Below are positions 42,428 through 51,235 of a DNA stretch of 64,000 nucleotides, in pieces (position 1 is the first letter of the stretch; the number at the start of each line of letters is the position of its first letter). The stretch is from Opitutia bacterium ISCC 52 (GTDB lineage Bacteria > Verrucomicrobiota > Verrucomicrobiia > Opitutales > UBA2995). A model generated the notes under the pieces. It ran no database searches and was not told the DNA's origin. It saw only the letters and a program-made list of their open reading frames with translations. The stretch spans positions 2,809,894 through 2,873,893 of the forward strand of contig CP076040.1 of NCBI GenBank assembly GCA_014529675.2, read 5' to 3'. A program made the position numbers and the translations under genes.

Positions 42428-45400
42428 AGCTACGATCTGGCCTGTCACTTTCCGACGTAGTCGTTGTTAGCTTTGGTGCATATATACCAAACACCCATCC
42501 AAAGAACTTGCGGAAGAATCGTTTTAAGTCTTCAAGAATCAAATATAGAGCTGGAACCAATAGCAGTGTAATGAATGTGGCAAACAGGACACCGAAAGAA
42601 AGTGAAGTTGCCATGGGGATCAAGAATTGAGCCTGTAAAGAACGCTCCAAAAGAATCGGAACTAACCCGACAAAAGTCGTCAAAGAGGTTAGGATAATGG
42701 GGCGAAACCTGGCAATACCTCCCAGATGTACCGCTTTTATCAGAGGAACTCCTTTCTCTCGAAGCTTGTTGATATAATCTACAAGGACCAACGAGTCATT
42801 TACAACCACTCCAGACAGAGCGATAATACCTAACATTGAAAGCATGTTCAGATCCTGAAACGTGCCCAAATTCTGAAAGTTTAGCAGATGGCCAAAAATG
42901 GCCCCTGCCACTCCAAAGGGAATCGCCGATATCACGAGAATAGGTTGCACATAACTCTTAAAGGGAATTGCAAGCAGCGTGTAGATGATGATTACCACAA
43001 AAATCATTCCGCCAACTAGAACAGGAATCAGCTCCTCAAAATCCTTTGCCTCTCCATCCTTTAACGCCTCAACGCCAGGATAATCGGCCAAGATTTCATC
43101 TAGAATGGAGGGCTCTATTTCCATGCCAGCCAACTGCATAAATCGCTTTTGTATGGGATGAACTGGATACAGCGCCCGATTGATGTCGGTAGGATTTGCA
43201 ATTTCTTTATCCGCATCGGCCTGCACATTGATGACCCGCTTACGGTCAATTCTCGTTACACTTGAATAACCAATTCCAAAATCAATGTCCGCAACTTCAG
43301 AGATAGGAACGGAGGTTCCAGTGGGCGTTCGGACGTACATATTCTCCAAGTTACCAATGGATCCACGCTCACTCTTAGGATAACGCACCATTACCCGGAC
43401 GTCGTCCTGGTCTCGCTGAATTCGTTGAGCTTCCCCTCCATAAAATGCCTGCCTTACTTGCCGACCTAGATCCGCTGAATTAAGCCCCAATGTTCTAGCG
43501 TTATCCTTCAACCGAATTTTCAACTCTGGTTTCCCTTCGCCATTAGTATCCCGAATATCTTTCAAGCCAGCGTATTGACGAAGATGCTCCTGAATCGCCA
43601 TGGACGCTTCCTTCATTTGATCCAGATCAGAACCTGTTAAGCGAATATTAATAGGCAACCCAACGGGACCGGAAGCACTCGCCTGGAAGGTGAGCAACCT
43701 GGCACCAGGAATTTGCCCTACCTTATCACGCCACGCATCAACCACCTGAAAGGCATCTGAATCGCGTACTTCGCTTTTTGCCAGCTCCACAATCACTGAA
43801 CCTATATTACTTCCAACAGAGGTACTCTCAGGATTTGGACCACCCGTCATAGTAAAATACCCAATCGACACACTCTTATGAAGGACAGGATCAATTTCTC
43901 CACGACCTAACGCATCTCGCGACACTTCATTGAGGGAATCATCAATCCGCCGAATGGCTCGTGCCGTTTCCTCTGATGAAGTACCTTCGGGCATCATCAA
44001 TTGAACCAAGATAAAGTCACTTGGCACATTGGGAAATTGAACGAAGCGTATCCAACCACCTGCGACAATTCCGATACTAACAATCAGGATGGCTATAAAT
44101 CCGCCTAGGGTTGCATAACGATACACTAGGACTTTCTCAACAAGAGGATCATAAACATTTTTTATGAACCGCTCCAGCCCGTCAGAGAAATTACGCTGAA
44201 ACCGGGAAAAGAAGTTAAGCTGATCACGGTGCTGACGATCTCCAACATGGCAAAGCGACAAGTGATAAGGCAGCACGAGTTTACTTTGAACCAACGAAAA
44301 CAAGAGGGTCGGAATTACGACTAATGGAATGGATGCAAAAAACTTTCCCATTAATCCTGGAAGAAATAGTACAGGCGTAAAAGCAACGATCGTAGTTAAA
44401 ACGGCAAAGGTAACCGGTGTAGAAACTCGATGTGTTCCCCGGATGGCAGATTGCACTCCCGGCCCACTCTGTTGAAATTCAGAAAAGACACTTTCGCCAA
44501 CCACGATAGCGTCATCAACGACGATACCCAGCACTAGGATAAAGGCAAAGAGGGAGATTAGATTGATGGTTAGGCCAAAGGTAGGTCCGACAAGAAATGT
44601 AGCTAAGAAACTGACTGGAATTCCTGCAGACACAAAGAAAGCCAAAGACGGACGCAAAAATAGGGAAAGAGAAAGTAACACCAGAACGAAACCAATCGCT
44701 CCGTTCTCAAGAAGCAGGCTTAAGCGATCCTCTAAATAAAAAGACGAGTCTCCCCACCCTTCCATGCTGATCCCCTCCGGCAGCCAAGTCTCTCGTGATT
44801 CTTCGACATACTTTTGAACCTGTTCACTTATATGAATTGGGTTTTCATTTCCAACTTCCCTAACAAGAACCAGGGCCGCAGGCCTTCCATTAAAATCTGT
44901 GGATACACTAACGTCTTCGAATCCATCCACAATCTCAGCCACATCTCCTAGCCGTATATCGGTACCATCCGGTCTACTGATTAGGACAAGCTCTTCAAAC
45001 TCACTTCCCCGATAAGCCTGCTCCTTCGTTCGAAGTAAAATTTCACCGCCGCTCGATTTAATCTGACCGGCTGGCAGGTCCAATGAGTTCCCTCGAACCA
45101 CCTGCATCACGTGGTCAAATGTCAGACCATACTCTCGTAATTGCTGCTCGGATACCTCTATGGACATCTCATAATCACGCATGCCACGGACAAAAACCTG
45201 ACTCACGCCATCGAGCTGTACCAAATCGTCGCGTACTCGCTTAGCCAATCGTTTAAGCGTATGCTCATCAGTGTCCCCATAAATACCGATCCAAATGGTG
45301 TCCTTCTGAATCAGAAACTCTTCTATGATGGGCCGTTCCGTTTCATTCGGAAAGGTGGTGATGGCATCTACGCGAGTCTTAATATCCTCTTTGAGCTTAC

Positions 45401-45698
45401 GAATATCGTACCCTTTCTCAACCAAGACCGACACAGATCCAAAATTCTCTACGCTATTGGACTGCAGCTCTTTAATTCCCTCCAACCCCTGAAGTGCCTC
45501 TTCAATGCGGATAACCACTCCTTCTTCCACTTCCGCAGGAGAAGCACCCAGATAGGGAACACGAATCACAACCGTATCTAATGAAAACTGAGGGAATAGC
45601 TCCTTCTTCATAAAGAAGAGAGAAATACCTCCCCCGACTACCATCAGGAGCATTGTTAAATTGGCAGCAACGCCGTTGCGTGTAAACCAGGCGATCAT
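42420..45698 (-). CDS. RND-family efflux transporter permease
   Basis: This 1092-residue inner-membrane protein has the AcrB-like architecture: a first transmembrane helix at the N-terminus (MIAWFTRNGVAANLTMLLMV), a large periplasmic loop, six helices in the middle, a second loop and a final bundle. The conserved Asp-Asp pair of helix 4 is present in L-G-I-V-V-D-D-A-I-V-V-G-E, as needed for proton coupling. The N-terminal helix ends in K-K-E-L-F-P-Q-F, typical of the HAE-1/multi-substrate branch. It exports drugs or other toxic compounds with the adaptor and outer-membrane factor encoded next to it. Its start overlaps the adaptor stop by 4 bases. Confidence 0.93.
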   Translation of the reverse strand: MIAWFTRNGVAANLTMLLMVVGGGISLFFMKKELFPQFSLDTVVIRVPYLGASPAEVEEGVVIRIEEALQGLEGIKELQSNSVENFGSVSVLVEKGYDIRKLKEDIKTRVDAITTFPNETERPIIEEFLIQKDTIWIGIYGDTDEHTLKRLAKRVRDDLVQLDGVSQVFVRGMRDYEMSIEVSEQQLREYGLTFDHVMQVVRGNSLDLPAGQIKSSGGEILLRTKEQAYRGSEFEELVLISRPDGTDIRLGDVAEIVDGFEDVSVSTDFNGRPAALVLVREVGNENPIHISEQVQKYVEESRETWLPEGISMEGWGDSSFYLEDRLSLLLENGAIGFVLVLLSLSLFLRPSLAFFVSAGIPVSFLATFLVGPTFGLTINLISLFAFILVLGIVVDDAIVVGESVFSEFQQSGPGVQSAIRGTHRVSTPVTFAVLTTIVAFTPVLFLPGLMGKFFASIPLVVIPTLLFSLVQSKLVLPYHLSLCHVGDRQHRDQLNFFSRFQRNFSDGLERFIKNVYDPLVEKVLVYRYATLGGFIAILIVSIGIVAGGWIRFVQFPNVPSDFILVQLMMPEGTSSEETARAIRRIDDSLNEVSRDALGRGEIDPVLHKSVSIGYFTMTGGPNPESTSVGSNIGSVIVELAKSEVRDSDAFQVVDAWRDKVGQIPGARLLTFQASASGPVGLPINIRLTGSDLDQMKEASMAIQEHLRQYAGLKDIRDTNGEGKPELKIRLKDNARTLGLNSADLGRQVRQAFYGGEAQRIQRDQDDVRVMVRYPKSERGSIGNLENMYVRTPTGTSVPISEVADIDFGIGYSSVTRIDRKRVINVQADADKEIANPTDINRALYPVHPIQKRFMQLAGMEIEPSILDEILADYPGVEALKDGEAKDFEELIPVLVGGMIFVVIIIYTLLAIPFKSYVQPILVISAIPFGVAGAIFGHLLNFQNLGTFQDLNMLSMLGIIALSGVVVNDSLVLVDYINKLREKGVPLIKAVHLGGIARFRPIILTSLTTFVGLVPILLERSLQAQFLIPMATSLSFGVLFATFITLLLVPALYLILEDLKRFFRKFFGWVFGIYAPKLTTTTSESDRPDRSYE

Positions 45699-46909
45699 CT
45701 GGCTGCCTCCGAGGTATTCGTAGTATCTACAACAACATCCATTCCATCGACAACAATTCCCAGTTGGGTCAAACAGAGTCGGTCGCCATCTTCGAGACCT
45801 GCCGTTACAAAGACCGTTTCAACACCGGCTTGAGCGACTTGTATTGAAGTAACCTGCAATCGATCAAACTCATCAATTACATGAACAACATCTCCCGGCT
45901 TAAGCGCTGCCCTTGGAATCACAAATCCTTCTCCTAAAGACCTGCCTTGGATTTCTGCCGCCACAAACTGCCCTACCTTCAATGGCGGCTTGGAAGGCTC
46001 ATCGCTGACACCGTAGGGATCATCCACCTTGGCGACCAGGAACAGCTGCCGAGTGGAGGCGTCCATGACTCCTTCTGCTCGATCAATAATGCCCTTCCAG
46101 GTCCACGTTTTGTCACCCATGGTAGTTGAAAGAATGACGGAAGGCTTTGCTGTTTGAGACTCTCCATCTCGATAGCGTTCAGGAATTTCAATATACCCTG
46201 CCTGCTTGGTGGAAATGGGCAATCTGACTTCGGCCACATCCACTGAGAATATACGCACCAGCTGTGTCATTCTCGCATTCACAGTCTGGCCAACATCTAC
46301 CATTTTTGCCTGAACTCGACCGTCATAGGGTGCTCTCACCGTGGTCTTAGACAAGTTGCGTTGAGCTACTTCTAATGCTGCCTCAGCAGCTAGCCTGTCG
46401 GCCTGCGCTTTTTCCAACTGCGGTTTACGTAAGGCCAAATCATTGGGTTCGCCACGCCCCATTTCTTTCCAGTCAAGCAGTGCTTGTTGACTCAAGTTCT
46501 CCTCCTGAGCATAGGCCAATTTCGCTGCAGCTAAACGCCCTTGGGCATTTGCAATCGCAGCCTCGTATTCGATTTTTTCAATCTCCAGAAGTACATCTCC
46601 CTCTTTGAAAAAACTACCGGGAAGAAGCTTGGGTGATATCCGTTCAATCACACCTGATACTTCCGTGGTTAAAATGGTTTCCGTACGAGGCTGAACCGTT
46701 CCCTGCGAATTCACCTTCAGAACCAAAGGCTCAGACTTAAGTGCCTGAACCTCCACGCGTGGGTAAATCTTAACCACCTCCGCTTGCGGCGGCTCACTCT
46801 TCAGCAAGAGCACCACAACCGTAAAAATGACCGCAAAGAGTATAAACACAATCGGCAGTAGAGCCTTGAGCAAGATGTTACCTTTTTTGAAATCACTTCG
46901 AGTATTCAT
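45695..46909 (-). CDS. RND efflux adaptor (membrane fusion protein)
   Basis: This 404-residue periplasmic adaptor has one N-terminal transmembrane helix at about 15-36 (ALLPIVFILFAVIFTVVVLL), a lipoyl-like/barrel-sandwich half near 65-90, an alpha-helical hairpin at about 110-180, then the second lipoyl half (V-R-A-P-Y-D-G-R-V) and a beta-barrel domain. These are the features of HlyD/AcrA-type proteins that bridge an inner-membrane pump to an outer-membrane channel. The gene lies between the outer-membrane factor (3 bases upstream) and the RND permease (4-base overlap), so the three are one operon. Confidence 0.92.
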   Translation of the reverse strand: MNTRSDFKKGNILLKALLPIVFILFAVIFTVVVLLLKSEPPQAEVVKIYPRVEVQALKSEPLVLKVNSQGTVQPRTETILTTEVSGVIERISPKLLPGSFFKEGDVLLEIEKIEYEAAIANAQGRLAAAKLAYAQEENLSQQALLDWKEMGRGEPNDLALRKPQLEKAQADRLAAEAALEVAQRNLSKTTVRAPYDGRVQAKMVDVGQTVNARMTQLVRIFSVDVAEVRLPISTKQAGYIEIPERYRDGESQTAKPSVILSTTMGDKTWTWKGIIDRAEGVMDASTRQLFLVAKVDDPYGVSDEPSKPPLKVGQFVAAEIQGRSLGEGFVIPRAALKPGDVVHVIDEFDRLQVTSIQVAQAGVETVFVTAGLEDGDRLCLTQLGIVVDGMDVVVDTTNTSEAAR

Positions 46910-46912
46910 AGT

Positions 46913-48313
46913 TTACTCCTCTTCTTCTAAATTGATACCTCCACCTAACGCTACGTAGAGGTCGATACGGTTTTGAATGACACGGTTAATGGATGAAATG
47001 CTTTGGCTCTGCGTTTCGAAGGAGCGACGCTCGGCATCGAGCACACCTGTTATATCGAGCACCCCGCGCTCATACAAGAGCCAGGCTTGCTCGAGCGCTT
47101 TATTACTTTGCTCTGCTGCGACGCTCAACTCGTCTACCAGATTTACCAGATAGCCTTGATTGGCCAGGGCAGTTTCCACTTCGCGGAATGCATTTAGAAT
47201 GGCTGATTCGTAATTAGAAACTTGTTCATTGAGTTGGGCTTCTGCCTGTCGACGCTGAGCACTCAACTGCCCTCCCCTGAATAGGGGTGCGGTTATATTT
47301 CCTGCAATCGACCAAACGGAACGGTCGGAATCGAGGAGATCGTCCAAGTCACTTGAGGCCTGCCCAAGAGTTCCTGTCAGTGTGATGTCGGGCAGACGAT
47401 TTTTCTTTGCTAAATCAAAGTTAGCGCCCAGGGCAGCCAGTCGACGCTCAGCTGCTCGAAGATCAGGACGTGCTTCCAACAAGGATGCCGGCATTCCAGC
47501 AGGAATGGGTTTTCCTGCAGCCGGTAATTCCTTAGTCACTGCAATATTTCTTCCAGGATAATCGCCTACCAAAGTTTCCAGTAGGCGAATAGCTTGATCC
47601 AGCGCACCCTCACTAATACTTACCTGAGACCGCACGACTGCAGCCTGGGATCTTGAAAGGCGGAGATCGAAGGCCTGCACTAAACCACTTTGATAACGGT
47701 TTTCCAGGATCTTCAAATTCGAATCAAAGCTCTCCGCGCTTCGCTTAGCCAGGTCTCGTTGATACAGTAATTCCTTAGCGTTATACCAGGCTTTCGCTAT
47801 CTGAGAAATGATGGTCAGTCTGAGCGCGGAAGCATCGTAGCCAGATGCTTCAAGCAAGGCGATCGTTGCACTATGTTGATCGCGCACCTTTCCCCAGACA
47901 TCGATCTCCCATTGAGAAGATAGAGCCAGATTGTAGTTCGTAGTTTCAAATGAACCAAAGGGATTAAACAGTTGCTTTTGCTTATTCCCAGAAAGACCCG
48001 CCCCTAAACTCGGATAACGGATTGCCCCGGTAATCTGTGCGCTGGCCTCCGCTTGTTGAAGACGGAACATAGCCGCTTGCAAGGAAGGATTTTGCTGAAA
48101 TGCATTATCAATCAATGCAATCAATTGTGGATCATCAAAGTCAGATAACCAACCTTCTTCCAGATTTCCGGAAACGACAGATTGGCTCCAATTATCCGGA
48201 ACATGCTTCTGAATCTGCGGCAGTCCATTTTGAGATTCCGGACTAGTAGTCACACAGCCTGAAAACATGGCGAGGGAGGCGAAGAGACTTAAGCTGCGAA
48301 GTGAGGAGTTCAT
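46913..48313 (-). CDS. Outer-membrane efflux lipoprotein (NodT/TolC family)
   Basis: This 466-residue outer-membrane factor has a lipoprotein signal: a hydrophobic stretch ending in the lipobox F-S-G-C, with Cys20 as the acylation site. The rest is mostly helical and shows the repeated half structure of TolC-like channels, with NodT-family blocks such as R-P-D-L-R-A-A-E-R-R-L-A-A-L-G-A-N near residue 280. It forms the outer channel for the adaptor and RND permease encoded directly downstream. Its start overlaps the TetR gene stop by 4 bases (ATGA), so it is translationally coupled to the regulator. Confidence 0.92.
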   Translation of the reverse strand: MNSSLRSLSLFASLAMFSGCVTTSPESQNGLPQIQKHVPDNWSQSVVSGNLEEGWLSDFDDPQLIALIDNAFQQNPSLQAAMFRLQQAEASAQITGAIRYPSLGAGLSGNKQKQLFNPFGSFETTNYNLALSSQWEIDVWGKVRDQHSATIALLEASGYDASALRLTIISQIAKAWYNAKELLYQRDLAKRSAESFDSNLKILENRYQSGLVQAFDLRLSRSQAAVVRSQVSISEGALDQAIRLLETLVGDYPGRNIAVTKELPAAGKPIPAGMPASLLEARPDLRAAERRLAALGANFDLAKKNRLPDITLTGTLGQASSDLDDLLDSDRSVWSIAGNITAPLFRGGQLSAQRRQAEAQLNEQVSNYESAILNAFREVETALANQGYLVNLVDELSVAAEQSNKALEQAWLLYERGVLDITGVLDAERRSFETQSQSISSINRVIQNRIDLYVALGGGINLEEEE

Positions 48314-48942
48314 TGAGTTACATGCACCGGGGCAGATTCAATCCCGGTGGCGATAAAATCGATATATTGGTCAAGAAACTGATCGAAATCGGATCCACTC
48401 ATGCCTCTCCCAATAAATTGCAACCGAGGGAAGTGCATCATGAATCCGACCATAGAGCAGATAATGAAGTGCAATTTGTTCATGACCGCCGCCATATCAA
48501 GTTCAGGCAGGGCTTTTTGAAAGGCTAGCAGGAAGGTTTGAAAGATTTCCTGAAAAATCTCTTCGTCCAACTCGCACATAAAATCGAGCGGCTCTGACAT
48601 ACACCGCGCAATTGCCTGAGCAAAACGACGCCCTTCCTTTGACATCAGTTTAGATACCGCAGGCCTTACCAGGATATCAACTAACTCACTTACAGGCACA
48701 AGACCATCGATTGTTTTCTCCTGGGCCTGACGCAACATCGCGAGTCGTTGATCATTCAGCGGTGTTATACGATAGATGAAGAGCTGCTTAATTAATTCTT
48801 CCTTCGAACCAAAGTGGTAATTGATGGAGGCAATATTTACACCCGCGCGTTGCGTGATGTTCCGAATAGACGCACCCGCGAAACCACAGTCAGCGACTTC
48901 CGACTCGGCCGCATCCAGGATCTTTATCTGCGTCTCATTCAT
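48310..48942 (-). CDS. TetR-family transcriptional regulator
   Basis: This is a 210-residue TetR protein. The N-terminal HTH covers about residues 5-50 (KILDAAESEVADCGFAGASI, then I-T-Q-R-A-G-V-N-I-A-S-I-N-Y-H-F-G-S-K-E-E-L), and a helical ligand-binding domain follows. It is the first gene of the efflux operon and overlaps the next gene by 4 bases, the classic layout for a local efflux repressor relieved by the exported compound. A perfect 12-base palindrome lies immediately upstream of its ATG, so autorepression is likely. The ligand is unknown. Confidence 0.9.
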   Translation of the reverse strand: MNETQIKILDAAESEVADCGFAGASIRNITQRAGVNIASINYHFGSKEELIKQLFIYRITPLNDQRLAMLRQAQEKTIDGLVPVSELVDILVRPAVSKLMSKEGRRFAQAIARCMSEPLDFMCELDEEIFQEIFQTFLLAFQKALPELDMAAVMNKLHFIICSMVGFMMHFPRLQFIGRGMSGSDFDQFLDQYIDFIATGIESAPVHVTQ

Positions 48943-48972
48943 TCAAACGTTTGATTTAAACGATCATTTGAA
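48943..48972. promoter_or_regulatory. Probable TetR operator
   Basis: TCAAACGTTTGA (48943-48954) is a perfect palindrome touching the TetR start codon. A related imperfect site, AAACGATCATTTG (48958-48970), follows immediately. The spacer to the cytosine deaminase ATG (49065) is short, so the site may also affect that gene. Binding by the TetR protein is inferred from position. Confidence 0.6.
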
Positions 48973-49064
48973 TAAATGGAGATTTTCTGTAATTGCAACC
49001 CAAATCGCGAATTTTCTTTAACCTTCTAGGGCGATGCCCAAAAAAGAAATTCCCATCAAGACTC

Positions 49065-49514
49065 ATGAATAACGATCCATTTATGGAAGCCGCCATTGAA
49101 GAAGCCCGCAAAGGACTCGTGGAAGGAGGTATACCCATTGGCTCTGTGATTGTTCATGACGGGAAGATTATAGGCCGAGGGCACAATCGCTGTATTCAAA
49201 GCGGAAGCGCTATTCTTCATGGAGAAATGGATGCCTTGGAAAATGCGGGACGCTTACCGGCAAGCATTTACAGGGAATGCACACTCTACGCCACCCTCTC
49301 CCCTTGCTCCATGTGCACAGGAGCCATTCTACTCTATGGGATTCCCAAGGTGATCATCGGCGAAAACCAGACCTTTATGGGCGAAGAAGATCTTCTTCGT
49401 TCCAAAAGAGTCGAAACAGTCGTGATACAAATCCAGGAATGCATCGACATTATGACTAGCTTTGTAGAAAACAATCCAAGCTTGTGGAACGAAGACATCG
49501 GCACCACACCCTGA
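49065..49514 (+). CDS. Cytosine deaminase, yeast (Fcy1) type
   Basis: This is a 149-residue zinc-dependent deaminase of the cytidine/deoxycytidylate deaminase fold. The ATG at 49065 fits the family start; a longer frame from 48993 extends into the operator region. The zinc site is H-G-E at 52-54 (His52, proton shuttle Glu54) with P-C-S-M-C at 80-84 (Cys81, Cys84). Flanking sequence closely follows yeast cytosine deaminase: the block G-S-A-I-L-H-G-E-M-D-A-L-E-N-A-G-R-L, then T-L-S-P-C-S-M-C-T-G-A-I, Y-G-I-P and the W-N-E-D-I-G C-terminus. It would convert cytosine to uracil. Many bacteria use the unrelated amidohydrolase CodA. The phosphatase gene follows after 7 bases. Confidence 0.9.
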   Translation: MNNDPFMEAAIEEARKGLVEGGIPIGSVIVHDGKIIGRGHNRCIQSGSAILHGEMDALENAGRLPASIYRECTLYATLSPCSMCTGAILLYGIPKVIIGENQTFMGEEDLLRSKRVETVVIQIQECIDIMTSFVENNPSLWNEDIGTTP

Positions 49515-49521
49515 GAACCCT

Positions 49522-50952
49522 ATGAATAAAACGACCATATTCTTATCTTTCCTAGCACTGACAATTGGATCTTCAGTCCACGCCACTTACTTTGGAAACG
49601 GCATGAAGATTGGCGAGGTCGATCAAGAGTCTGCCATTATTTGGACCCGCCTCACTCGAGATGCCGAATTCAACATGCAAGGGCACATGTGGATTGAATA
49701 CGAGGTGCCCCCAGAAAGGGGCAGAAAGGAATATGCCAGCCGCATGCCAGAAGGAGCCACCCTCAATGACATGGCATTCAGTATGCCTGGAATCGAAGGC
49801 GAAGTAAGACTCATTTACTGGCCTGAGGACGATACCAGCAACGTTGTTCAGAAAGACTGGACACCGGTTAATCCGAACCAGGATCACACAACGCAAATCC
49901 AGATAGATGGACTCGAGCCAAATACTCAATACGAGATTGTTTTAGCGTCTCGCAACACCGATGGAAAACTGGAGGCATCTGTCACCGGAGAATTTAAAAC
50001 GGCTCCTGCGGTTAGTCAGGAAGAAGAAGTAACCTTCACCGTGGTCACCTGCCACGACTTCATCCGTCGGGACGATCTTGTAAATGGACACAACATCTAT
50101 CCTTCGATGGCCCGTATGGTGAAGCCCGACTTTATGGTGCATGCCGGAGACATCGAATATTATGACAAACCAGATCCTTGGGCCCGTAGCGCCGAACTAG
50201 CACGCCACAAATGGAATCGCCTTTTCGCCCTCCCCTACCAAGTTGATTTTTATCGTCAGTTCGCTTCCTATTTCATCAAGGATGATCACGAGACCTTGAA
50301 GAACGATGCCTGGCCCGGACAGAACTACGGCGACCTCACTTGGGAACAGGGATTAGCCATTTACCGTGAACAAGTACCCATGGGCGAAAAGACCTATCGT
50401 ACTATTCGCTGGGGAAAGGACGTTCAAATCTGGATGGTTGAGGGCCGTGATTTTCGCAGCCCTAATACCATGCCAGATGGTCCAGGGAAAACCATCTGGG
50501 GTGAAGAACAGAAGGCCTGGTTATTCAACTCGATGAAAACATCGGATGCTTCTTTCAAAATACTGATTAGTCCCACTCCCATAGTAGGTCCTGACCGTGG
50601 CAGCAAAAACGACAACCACGCAAACGAAGGATTCACCTGGGAAGGTGATCAGGTCCGTGAATTTCTCAGCACCTTGGACAACACCTTTGTACTTTGCGGG
50701 GATCGCCATTGGCAGTATGCCACCGTTCATCCAGAGACGGGAGTTCGTGAATACTCGGCTGGATCGGGATCGGACCTACACGCCGGAGGTTTTAAATATT
50801 CACTACGCACAGAAGCCCATAAATTCCTTCGTATCGAAGGAGGATTCTTGAGTGTGAATGTTCAACGCGAGGAAGGTGTGCCACAGGTCACCTTTACCCA
50901 TCACGATGTGGATGGAAACCCGGTTAATGTGGAAGTTTTTAAGGCAGAGTAG
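49522..50952 (+). CDS. Secreted PhoD-like phosphatase
   Basis: This is a 476-residue exported phosphoesterase with a signal peptide (MNKTTIFLSFLALTIGSSVH). An N-terminal fibronectin-like beta domain (residues about 25-155; L-E-P-N-T-Q-Y-E-I) is followed by a metallophosphatase domain with H-A-G-D-I-E-Y-Y (near 210), K-D-D-H-E, and C-G-D-R-H-W for the metal ligands. These are the landmarks of the PhoD/alkaline phosphatase D family, which uses Fe and Ca to release phosphate from mono- or diesters. It starts 7 bases after the cytosine deaminase stop, so they are probably one transcript. The real substrate is not known. Confidence 0.85.
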   Translation: MNKTTIFLSFLALTIGSSVHATYFGNGMKIGEVDQESAIIWTRLTRDAEFNMQGHMWIEYEVPPERGRKEYASRMPEGATLNDMAFSMPGIEGEVRLIYWPEDDTSNVVQKDWTPVNPNQDHTTQIQIDGLEPNTQYEIVLASRNTDGKLEASVTGEFKTAPAVSQEEEVTFTVVTCHDFIRRDDLVNGHNIYPSMARMVKPDFMVHAGDIEYYDKPDPWARSAELARHKWNRLFALPYQVDFYRQFASYFIKDDHETLKNDAWPGQNYGDLTWEQGLAIYREQVPMGEKTYRTIRWGKDVQIWMVEGRDFRSPNTMPDGPGKTIWGEEQKAWLFNSMKTSDASFKILISPTPIVGPDRGSKNDNHANEGFTWEGDQVREFLSTLDNTFVLCGDRHWQYATVHPETGVREYSAGSGSDLHAGGFKYSLRTEAHKFLRIEGGFLSVNVQREEGVPQVTFTHHDVDGNPVNVEVFKAE

Positions 50953-50960
50953 ATTCTAGT

Positions 50961-50983
50961 AGGTGTCTGTGTTCAGGTGTCAG
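50961..50983 (+). repeat. Short repeat upstream of fumarase
   Basis: AGGTGTCTGTGTTCAGGTGT followed by CAG. The reverse complement occurs with two mismatches in its first 19 bases at 52937-52959, just after the fumarase stop, so the two copies flank that gene in opposite orientation. Confidence 0.55.
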
Positions 50984-51008
50984 AAAACAGATCTCACATC
51001 AGATCCGC

Positions 51009-51086
51009 AACGGTCGCCTCGGCGATGCGACCCTACCATTAAATCGTTATAAAATTCGGTAGGGCCCGATCGCCGAGCGGGACGTT
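51009..51086. repeat. Long inverted repeat (hairpin element)
   Basis: A left arm of about 29 bases (51009-51037, ending CGATGCGACCCTACC) pairs with a right arm (51058-51086, starting GGTAGGGCCCGATCG) around a 20-base AT-rich loop. Pairing is about 80% over the arms. It looks like a REP- or MITE-like element. Confidence 0.7.
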
Positions 51087-51235
51087 GCAGAGACATAGGA
51101 AGAAACGGAGCTAAATTCAATAAACACTTACACCTCCCGCCTCTCGTCTCGTTTTCTTTGTCCCTTGAATTGACTCAGGGGTTTGACCGCTCCATGTAAG
51201 GTGAGTCTATTAATCGGCAATCAATAGAAAAAGTC

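Larger units (their letters stand above)
50953..51235. other. Intergenic region with repeats, no gene seen
   Basis: The 283-base stretch upstream of fumarase carries a short repeat (50961-50983) and a long inverted repeat (51009-51086). No coding frame is recognisable. Confidence 0.6.
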
